DNA of 5,030 nucleotides, taken from positions 1-5,030 of the forward strand of contig CAIVQI010000344.1 of the NCBI GenBank assembly GCA_903908015.1, given 5' to 3'. The stretch is from an uncultured Bacteroidota bacterium. GTDB lineage: Bacteria > Bacteroidota > Bacteroidia > UBA7662. This document shows, piece by piece, positions 1 to 5,030 of this stretch. The notes beneath the pieces are model-generated. The model ran no database searches. It was not told where the DNA came from and saw only the letters and a list, made by a program, of their open reading frames with translations. Within the stretch, counting starts at the first letter, position 1; each line of letters opens with the position of its first letter. A program made the translations under genes and the position numbers.

Positions 1-27
1 GGCGATTTGTGGTGGGGTTGTGGTCAT

Positions 28-70
28 TTTTGGGTTTTCTGTGCTTTTAAGGCCCGAAAATAGCCCAAAA
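28..70. repeat. Bulged inverted repeat (possible hairpin)
   Basis: TTTTGGG at 28-34 pairs with CCCAAAA at 64-70, and the adjoining TTTTC at 35-39 pairs with GAAAA at 56-60. This gives a 12-bp stem with a 3-base bulge (61-63) on one side and a 16-base loop. On the + strand no T-run follows the stem, so it is not a standard intrinsic terminator. It may be a weak terminator for a gene left of the window, or an RNA structure in a leader. Pairing is seen in the sequence; function is unknown. Confidence 0.35.
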
Positions 71-87
71 CGGCCCTCCAGATAAAT

Positions 88-105
88 TGTACAGGTTTTT
101 GTACA
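88..105. promoter_or_regulatory. TGTACA-N6-TGTACA operator-like element
   Basis: Two identical TGTACA hexamers (88-93 and 100-105) are separated by six bases. Each is preceded by T, so TTGTACA is also a direct repeat with a 12-base period. Because TGTACA is its own reverse complement, the 18-base unit is both a direct and an inverted repeat. Two self-palindromic half-sites about one helical turn apart, some 95 bases before the start codon at 201, are the geometry of a dimeric regulator site. No regulator is identified and the assignment is inference. Confidence 0.35.
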
Positions 106-200
106 TATCAAAAATTAGGAAAACCAACCTTGGACGTTCACTTTTGTGCAGTTTCACCATGAAATGAATCCTCTTTTTTCATTTTAAAAAAAATTGCACC

Positions 201-1802
201 ATGCAAACTAGAACACTCCTGTTTTCTGCATTACTCTTTTTCGGTCTCGCATCTGTACAGGCTCAATCGAGTCTCACTATACAAGGAACACTTCAAAAAT
301 CTACCGGAGTATCCGAAGAGGATGGGTTGTATACCCTCACCTTCAGACTTTATACCGTAGAAACCGGAGGTACCCCCGTTTGGACAGAAAAACAAGACTC
401 TGTGGTACTTCTCGGCGGCGTGTACAGCGTTGTATTGGGTACGATTACGCCCCTTACGCCAGCCTTTGATCAGCCCTATTTCCTGGGCATCAGTGTAGGC
501 CCTGGCGCCGAGTTGAACCCGCGGGCCCGCTTGACCTCGGCGCCTTATGCGCTTTCCCTACTCGGACAAAGCAATACCTTCCCCTCTTCGGGTACCGTAG
601 GCGCGGGCACGGCTACCCCTACTGCCGGCTACCAGTTGCATGTGAAAAACCCCGACGCAGAGGCCAAAGTGCTGATCGACGGCAGCTCAAAGTCAAGCCT
701 CGTCTTTAAAAAAGGAGCCAATACCCAGGACATGAGCTACGATGGAGCCAAAATCAGTGTGCCAGGCACCTTTTCTGTAGATACCTTGAAAGTCGGCATC
801 TTGCAATTGACCAAGCAGCCTACTGGGACTGGGGACTCTGTGGTTGCCAATAGTTTCACCGCTCAAACAAGTAGTGGTGCCGCAGGGGAGTATAGCATCT
901 TGAACCATACTTCGCTTAATGCTTTAAACAATGGGAAACCATCTACTCTTTATCTTAATCACAGACCTGGCGCACAAATAAATGCGGGAGCTTATGATGA
1001 TGGTTCGAGGATTCGAAAAGTGTCTATGGCTGGTGGATTAGTTACTATGTCAAATTTTCAGGATGACTTTTTTGTCATGCGTGTGCTTCAACAAACTGGA
1101 ACTAACTGGAGTGCTTTTTTCGAGGGGCCAATACTTGTTAGAAGCCAAGAGATCTATTCCGACAAGCGTATCAAAACAGACATCAACTATCTCAATGGCG
1201 CTGCTTCATTGAGTACCCTGATGAAACTACAGTTGGCCGATTACCGCTTAATTGAGGAAGGAGCGGGTGCAAAAGTCCATAAAGGATTCATTGCCCAGGA
1301 AGTGGAGCAAGTATTGCCAGATGTGGTTTCGACCATGACCAACGTCGTCCCCGACATCAATGCCTTCGCCCAACACTTGAGCCTGACTGGTGATCAATTG
1401 AGCATTGTACTCGATACCAAGCACGGCTTGCAGGTAGGCGATCGGGTATCCTTAGGAGCAGACAAGAACAGCAAAGAGCTATTCACGGTATGCAAAACGG
1501 AGACTGCGCAATCCTTTTCGGTGAGCAACTGGGCATCCCCACTGCCGGAAAAGCTATTGGTATACGGCCGGGAAGTGAAAGATTTCAAAGTGGTCAATTA
1601 CCAGGAAATCAGCAACCTCAACGTGTCTGCTACCCAGGAACTGGCGCGGCGGGTGGCAGAACTGGAGGCTGAAAATGCCGCCCTGCGCAACCACAATCAG
1701 GGGCTGCAAAAACAAAACGACGGATTGCGCAGCGATGTCAATGCCCTGGGCAGTCGCCTGTCCAAATTGGAAAACCTCCTGATCAGCGAAGGAAAACGCT
1801 AG
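201..1802 (+). CDS. Secreted tail-fibre-like protein with C-terminal S74 intramolecular chaperone
   Basis: Probable exported, trimer-forming fibre or adhesin-like protein; function in the cell unknown. Residues 1-21 are a Sec signal peptide (hydrophobic 6-19, VQA|QS cleavage). Residues about 24-119 match the N-terminal domain common in bacterial tail-fibre-domain proteins (I-Q-G-x-L, LTFRLY, G-x-Y-S-V-x-L-G, closing with PRARLTSAPYAL at 107-118). A GTATPTAGYQLHV segment at 136-148 is followed by a beta-rich shaft with no family I recognise. Residues 320-467 are the peptidase S74/endosialidase chaperone domain: SDKRIK gives the expected Ser320-Lys325 dyad, and GFIAQEVEQVLPD lies at 362-374. 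An ~80-residue insert (about 380-462) separates that motif from the NLNVSATQEL end. Residues 481-527 are a coiled coil with Leu at 481, 488, 495, 502, 509, 516 and 523. By family knowledge, self-cleavage before Ser320 would release a 214-residue chaperone after trimer folding. The start is set by the signal peptide. Bases ~850-1157 are AT-richer than the flanks. Confidence 0.88.
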   Translation: MQTRTLLFSALLFFGLASVQAQSSLTIQGTLQKSTGVSEEDGLYTLTFRLYTVETGGTPVWTEKQDSVVLLGGVYSVVLGTITPLTPAFDQPYFLGISVGPGAELNPRARLTSAPYALSLLGQSNTFPSSGTVGAGTATPTAGYQLHVKNPDAEAKVLIDGSSKSSLVFKKGANTQDMSYDGAKISVPGTFSVDTLKVGILQLTKQPTGTGDSVVANSFTAQTSSGAAGEYSILNHTSLNALNNGKPSTLYLNHRPGAQINAGAYDDGSRIRKVSMAGGLVTMSNFQDDFFVMRVLQQTGTNWSAFFEGPILVRSQEIYSDKRIKTDINYLNGAASLSTLMKLQLADYRLIEEGAGAKVHKGFIAQEVEQVLPDVVSTMTNVVPDINAFAQHLSLTGDQLSIVLDTKHGLQVGDRVSLGADKNSKELFTVCKTETAQSFSVSNWASPLPEKLLVYGREVKDFKVVNYQEISNLNVSATQELARRVAELEAENAALRNHNQGLQKQNDGLRSDVNALGSRLSKLENLLISEGKR

Positions 1803-1870
1803 TATACTCTTTCAATCGAATTCCAAACCAGGTAGTGGGGCAACAATAATTGTTTCCTTTTCTCGAAGCC

Positions 1871-1921
1871 AAAGGATTTTATAATAAACTCAAAATGAAC
1901 CGTTTACTCATATAATCCTTT
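1871..1921. repeat. Intergenic hairpin with an ATG in the loop
   Basis: AAAGGATT (1871-1878) pairs with AATCCTTT (1914-1921). The stem continues after one mismatch as TAT/ATA (1880-1882 with 1910-1912). Inside the loop, TAAAC (1885-1889) can pair with GTTTA (1902-1906). The stem is AT-rich and is not followed by a T-run on the + strand, so it is a poor intrinsic terminator. A spurious or decoy ATG at 1895 sits in the terminal loop. It may affect mRNA ends or translation of the next gene, but that is inference. Confidence 0.35.
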
Positions 1922-1941
1922 GACAAAATGAAACGCTTGTT
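1891..1941 (+). repeat. Imperfect direct repeat around two upstream ATGs
   Basis: The 18 bases at 1891-1908 and 1924-1941 agree at 14 of 18 positions, both beginning CAAAATGAA, with a 33-base period. Each copy carries an ATG (1895 and 1928). The first opens a 6-codon ORF (MNRLLI) and the second a 14-codon ORF. It looks like a local duplication of a start-codon region. The repeat is seen directly; its role is not known. Confidence 0.4.
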
Positions 1942-1972
1942 TTTTTCGCCCCCAAAGAGAAAATACGCATGA
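1928..1972 (+). CDS. Possible 14-codon leader ORF overlapping the next start
   Basis: ATG at 1928 opens MKRLFFSPPKRKYA and stops at TGA 1970-1972, which overlaps the ATG of the large gene at 1969 as ATGA, the overlap used in translational coupling. The peptide resembles no family I know, though its Lys/Arg plus Leu/Phe start superficially mimics a truncated signal-peptide beginning. It could be a coupling leader, the relic of an older start that was frameshifted, or chance. At this length chance is a serious option, and no ribosome binding site supports it beyond the A-run just upstream (1925-1928). Confidence 0.15.
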   Translation: MKRLFFSPPKRKYA

Positions 1973-4900
1973 AAAAAATATACCACCTGATGCTGGTCTT
2001 GTTGTTGCTGACCGGACTTCAGCAAGGCTTGGCTCAGTCCAGTCCCAACTGTGCCACGGCCAGTGACAACGATTATTACACCGGCAAGGCATTTGTAAAT
2101 TATGGCAGCCTCACCGGGGCGTACAATACAAAAAACCGCCTCTACGCCACCATCGGGCAGCCTCTGATGGGCAGTTATTTTGGCAAGAAAAACCAGGGCG
2201 CTTTTGGTTTTTGGGCCAGCTATCTGTTGCCTCCGGCACCACCCATTGTCAGTGCCAGCGAAGGCGACCTCGAAGACCGGGTACAGGTAAACTGGTCGCC
2301 CGATCCCCTTTCGCCAGTGTCCACATCGTACAAAATTTACCGCAATGGTGCTCTTTTGGCCACGGTTGACGGCCAAACATTTGCCTTTCTGGATTTCAAT
2401 GTCCTGGCCGGAAAATTTTACACCTATGAAGTGGCAGGCGTCAATCAGTTTGGCGAAGGCAGCCGCGGCAAAGCGCTGGGTTTTTTGAACCCCAACGGTT
2501 CGATCACCGGACAAGTCAAAACCCTCGGCGGCAACCCCGTACCGGGAGCGGTGGTCTCTCTCAGTCCTACTCTGGGGGCAGCGCTCAATTTCGACGGCAA
2601 TGGGTCGGCCTTTGCGGAGTACAACCCCGTTTTCCCGCGCAATAACTTCACTGTTACCACCTGGGTCAAACTGAATGCCGGCAATGATGCTGCGGGTATC
2701 CTGGATCTGGGCAGCAGCATTGCCAAAAACTGGTGGCTGCACACCCTACCCGCAAGCAGTGGGCCAGGAGTCAAATTTAGCCTGGGCCAAACTGGCGGCA
2801 GCCCCGCCGAGATGAGCTACGTATTTCCCACCGCTACGGCCACCGACTGGCACTACGTTGCGGCCAGCTACAATGGCTCCGCGCTTTTGCTGTACGTGGA
2901 TGGCGAACTGGTCTCTACGGCCATCGGCAGTGTTGCTGCCGATAGCTCCGTCCTCTACCTGGGCAAACGCAGCGATGCAGGTGGCTTCCTGAACGGTAAA
3001 ATTGATGAGGTCCGTTTCTTCGATCGGCAATTGCCGCAAACCGAGATCCAGATGCTGATGAACAAAACCGCCAGCGCCAATACCCCCGGGCTCGTTACCT
3101 ACTGGAAATTTGACGAAGGCGCAGGCATCAAAGGTTTTGACATCTCCAGCAACAAACTCAAAGCCTACCTGTGCAGTGCCCAATGGACCAGCGACAAACC
3201 CAACGTCATCAATGCGGGCATTGTCGATGCCACGGGTTTTTACAAGATCGAAGGGATCAATTATGGCGCGCATACGATCTTTACCGCCCGCCCCAGCAAG
3301 AGTTTTTACACCAGCCAGTCGTTGGAGTTCAATGGGGTCAACAGCAGTTATGCCGATCTCACCAGCTTTGCCCTCAAGGACAGCGCCACGATTACCGTGT
3401 TGGTTAAGGCATTCGACTTTAGCAACAACCAGGCCATCCTCAGCAAGGCAGATGCGGGCGGAAACAATCAGTTTCTGCTCTGCCTCAACCAGGGCAAACT
3501 CGACCTCGGCATTGGGTCACAGGTACACACTTTCGGCGATTTGGGCACGGGCTTTCACCACCTGGCCCTGGTCATGCGCAAAGCAGGCACCTCGCTCGAA
3601 ATAACCCTGTACAAAGACGGCAACCTCTTGGGAACCCACAGCTACAGCGCAACAGCCTGGACAGGGTTGCCCTGGAAACTGGGCGCTCAGGCCGATGGCG
3701 CTTCGGCCCATAAAGCGTACTTCACCGGCTTGATTGATGAAGTTGCGTTTTTTAGCGCATTGCTTTCCCTGCCCGATATCCAGACCTATGCGAATATTGG
3801 TACCAATATAACCAACGCCAACCTGAGTTCGTACTTCAACCTCAACGAAGGAACGGACAGCACCCTGCGCGACATGGGCGTTGACCTCACGGGTCTGGGT
3901 GTCAGCCACGGCGCAGGATGGAGTACGGTAGCCGCCATCGTCAACGAGCTGCCGCACAAATTTTCGCCTTCTACCCGCCTGGTTACCCTCAATCCTAGCA
4001 ATACCAGCACGGATCAGGTTGATTTTACCGATCAAAGCACCGTGCCCGTATCCGGTTATGTGCGCTATGAAGGGACCGATTGTTTTGTCAAAGGTGCCGA
4101 GATTTTGGTCAATGGCCAACGCAACGTTCCCGCAGTGTATACCGACAGTACCGGGTATTTTTCCGTTGATCTGGAGCCCGGTGCCACCGTTCGACTCACG
4201 CCTACCTACAACGGCCACAGTTTTTACCCGGCTTTTTGGGACATCGACAAGATCGCTTCGCCCGTGGCCGGGATCCTGTTTCGCAACCAAACCAAACGCA
4301 CGGTAAGCGGCCAGATGGCGGGCAATGACAAATGCCGCAAGAGCGTCATCCCTGCTAACGCGATTGTCAAGGTAAAAGTAGAATCGCTGGATGGTTGTTT
4401 CAAAAAGATCATTCAGTTGACGGAAGAAAACGGCAAGTTTCAATTCAAGGATTTGCCGCCGCTAAAAATGACCATCGCGGTTACCGAGCATTCCAACAAC
4501 GTCATTTACAATTACTTTCAATTGCAAGGCGGGCGAACCATCGACTTGACAAACGTGAACGACACGACCGACTTCATTTACTACGCGCCACCCCAAATTG
4601 AAATGACCCCCTTGGACACCAATGCCTGTGGCATCACCATGTTGGAACAGGATGGCAAGTATACCACCAACATCAAGATTTTTCAACAGTACGATGGCGG
4701 GGTTTGTTACCTGGATACGGCAGAACTGCATATCGACAACCTGATCGAGGGAGATGGCCCGATCGACACCATGATTACGACGGGTACATTCAAGTATCGG
4801 TTCACGGCGGGTTTCCCCAACATCGCCTCGCCTTACCAAAAAACCTTGACCATTTTGGCCAAGGCCGACGACCAGGAAAATACATTTTCTACTCAAGCGG

Positions 4901-5030
4901 TGGTCTTGGGCAAACGCCCCCGTTTGGTGAACTTTACCTCCACCAGCCCACAACTGCCGATGATGATTCTGCGCGACCCACCGGGAGACGGCAGTAGTGC
5001 GTCCATCGAAAAAGGCTCAACGGTTTGTAC
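1969..5030 (+). CDS. Large secreted multidomain LamG/FN3/carboxypeptidase-regulatory-like protein, 3' end outside window
   Basis: Probable exported surface or matrix protein; no catalytic motif seen, and ligand unknown. The frame is open for 1020 codons with no stop before the edge. In-frame TGA at 1921 and no other start codon between make ATG 1969 the only sensible start. Residues 1-22: Sec signal peptide (hydrophobic 7-17, GLA|QS). About 43-85: TIGQP...GFW segment seen in many Bacteroidota exported proteins. About 89-170: fibronectin type III (W109, YKIYRNG 121-127, YTYEV 151-155). 177-200, 414-444 and 664-688: three parts of one carboxypeptidase-regulatory-like fold. 205-413 and 451-663: two LamG domains inserted between them (WVKL 232-235, IDEVRFF 345-351; IDEVAFF 589-595). 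692-775 and 778-850: two further regulatory-like domains. 874-1020: beta-rich, unrecognised, with LRDPPGDG at 1001-1008. Cys at 705, 789, 810, 887 and 913 may form disulfides. A T9SS sorting domain would lie outside the window. Any single domain boundary may be off by several residues. Confidence 0.9.
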   Translation, partial: MKKIYHLMLVLLLLTGLQQGLAQSSPNCATASDNDYYTGKAFVNYGSLTGAYNTKNRLYATIGQPLMGSYFGKKNQGAFGFWASYLLPPAPPIVSASEGDLEDRVQVNWSPDPLSPVSTSYKIYRNGALLATVDGQTFAFLDFNVLAGKFYTYEVAGVNQFGEGSRGKALGFLNPNGSITGQVKTLGGNPVPGAVVSLSPTLGAALNFDGNGSAFAEYNPVFPRNNFTVTTWVKLNAGNDAAGILDLGSSIAKNWWLHTLPASSGPGVKFSLGQTGGSPAEMSYVFPTATATDWHYVAASYNGSALLLYVDGELVSTAIGSVAADSSVLYLGKRSDAGGFLNGKIDEVRFFDRQLPQTEIQMLMNKTASANTPGLVTYWKFDEGAGIKGFDISSNKLKAYLCSAQWTSDKPNVINAGIVDATGFYKIEGINYGAHTIFTARPSKSFYTSQSLEFNGVNSSYADLTSFALKDSATITVLVKAFDFSNNQAILSKADAGGNNQFLLCLNQGKLDLGIGSQVHTFGDLGTGFHHLALVMRKAGTSLEITLYKDGNLLGTHSYSATAWTGLPWKLGAQADGASAHKAYFTGLIDEVAFFSALLSLPDIQTYANIGTNITNANLSSYFNLNEGTDSTLRDMGVDLTGLGVSHGAGWSTVAAIVNELPHKFSPSTRLVTLNPSNTSTDQVDFTDQSTVPVSGYVRYEGTDCFVKGAEILVNGQRNVPAVYTDSTGYFSVDLEPGATVRLTPTYNGHSFYPAFWDIDKIASPVAGILFRNQTKRTVSGQMAGNDKCRKSVIPANAIVKVKVESLDGCFKKIIQLTEENGKFQFKDLPPLKMTIAVTEHSNNVIYNYFQLQGGRTIDLTNVNDTTDFIYYAPPQIEMTPLDTNACGITMLEQDGKYTTNIKIFQQYDGGVCYLDTAELHIDNLIEGDGPIDTMITTGTFKYRFTAGFPNIASPYQKTLTILAKADDQENTFSTQAVVLGKRPRLVNFTSTSPQLPMMILRDPPGDGSSASIEKGSTVC

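Larger units (their letters stand above)
1..200. other. Leader/intergenic stretch upstream of the tail-fibre-like gene
   Basis: No convincing gene is present. All three + frames stop within the first ~85 bases, so at most a 15-27 residue C-terminal scrap of an upstream gene could be there, and none is recognisable. On the minus strand an ATG at 27-25 opens nine codons (reading MTTTPPQIA) that run off the left edge, behind an A-rich leader; this could be the start of a divergent gene but is far too short to call. The stretch holds a bulged inverted repeat (28-70) and a paired TGTACA element (88-105), listed separately. A weak match to the Bacteroidota -7 box TAnnTTTG is CACTTTTG at 139-146, without a clear -33 partner. 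An A8 tract at 186-193 ends 7 bases before the ATG at 201, and there is no GGAGG-like site, as is usual in Bacteroidota. Confidence 0.6.
1803..1968. other. AT-rich intergenic gap before the large LamG gene
   Basis: This gap separates two co-oriented genes and holds the hairpin at 1871-1921, an imperfect direct repeat and a 14-codon mini-ORF. A TATAAT hexamer lies at 1911-1916, but it has no -35 partner and Bacteroidota sigma factors generally prefer TAnnTTTG. TTTG occurs at 1919-1922 without the matching upstream TA. No SD-like motif stronger than AAAGAG (1954-1959) precedes the ATG at 1969. Whether the two genes share a transcript cannot be decided from sequence. Confidence 0.5.

Noticed and set aside
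1..27. Divergent minus-strand gene starting at base 27.
   Set aside because: Only nine codons are in the window and the start signals are weak. Kept as a note in the upstream region, not called as a gene.
693..1672. ORFs 693-908 (-), 1394-1597 (-) and 1490-1672 (+) inside the tail-fibre-like gene.
   Set aside because: They are shadows of a well-supported gene with recognisable S74 motifs in the main frame, and none has independent support.
201..1802. Interpretation of the S74 gene as part of a prophage tail module.
   Set aside because: It has a Sec signal peptide, the next gene is a cellular-type LamG protein, and no phage structural, lysis or integrase gene is visible. Signal-peptide S74 proteins are common in Bacteroidota chromosomes.
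1871..1945. Hairpin 1871-1921 with the T-run at about 1940-1946 as a rho-independent terminator.
   Set aside because: The stem is AT-rich with a mismatch, and the T-run is about 20 bases beyond its end, too far for an intrinsic terminator.
1879..4953. Four long minus-strand ORFs (1879-2742, 2746-3273, 3517-4443, 4462-4953), which could be read as an antisense operon.
   Set aside because: All four lie in the antisense frame whose codons are exact complements of the codons of the large + strand gene. They stay open only because TTA, CTA and TCA are rare in that gene. Their products show no signal peptide or domain, while the + frame reads clear FN3 and LamG motifs throughout.
3110..4997. Short + strand ORFs at 3110-3604, 3171-3407, 4019-4306, 4395-4601 and 4704-4997.
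   Set aside because: They are out of frame with, and wholly inside, the large CDS, have low-complexity Pro/Arg/Ser/Thr-rich or random composition, and show no domain or start signal.
1969..5030. Enzymatic activity (glycosidase or peptidase) for the large protein, suggested by its LamG and carboxypeptidase-regulatory-like domains.
   Set aside because: These are accessory, non-catalytic folds, and I see no catalytic domain in the 1020 residues present. One could still lie beyond the window.

Overview
The window looks like accessory or surface-gene chromosome of a Bacteroidota bacterium. A Saprospiraceae-type relative (Haliscomenobacter/Lewinella-like) is my best guess. The grounds are two adjacent secreted proteins with lipid-free signal peptides ending in A-Q-S, A-rich leaders without a clear Shine-Dalgarno sequence, and domain sets (S74 tail-fibre-type chaperone; FN3, LamG and carboxypeptidase-regulatory-like modules) that are common in large Bacteroidota surface proteins. 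The taxonomic call is inference from style, not from a marker gene.

Layout: 1-200 is a leader or intergenic stretch with a bulged inverted repeat and a TGTACA-N6-TGTACA element. 201-1802 (+) encodes a 533-residue secreted tail-fibre-like protein with a C-terminal intramolecular chaperone (peptidase S74) and a leucine-heptad coiled coil. 1803-1968 is a 166-base AT-rich gap with a hairpin, an imperfect direct repeat around two ATGs, and a 14-codon mini-ORF. From 1969 to the window edge runs one uninterrupted + strand frame of 1020 complete codons that has no stop inside the window. It is the largest gene here and continues beyond base 5030. The long antisense and out-of-frame ORFs across 1879-4997 are its shadows.

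The large protein is a modular exported protein: signal peptide, a short GQP...GFW segment, FN3, then a carboxypeptidase-regulatory/Cna-B-like beta-sandwich that appears to be cut into three pieces by two inserted LamG (jelly-roll) domains, then two further regulatory-like domains and a beta-rich region carrying an LRDPPGDG motif at the cut edge. Both genes point the same way and both products are exported, so a shared role at the cell surface (adhesion, matrix or carbohydrate contact) is plausible. Nothing in the sequence proves that they act together or are co-transcribed. I see no RNA gene, CRISPR array, transposase or integrase.
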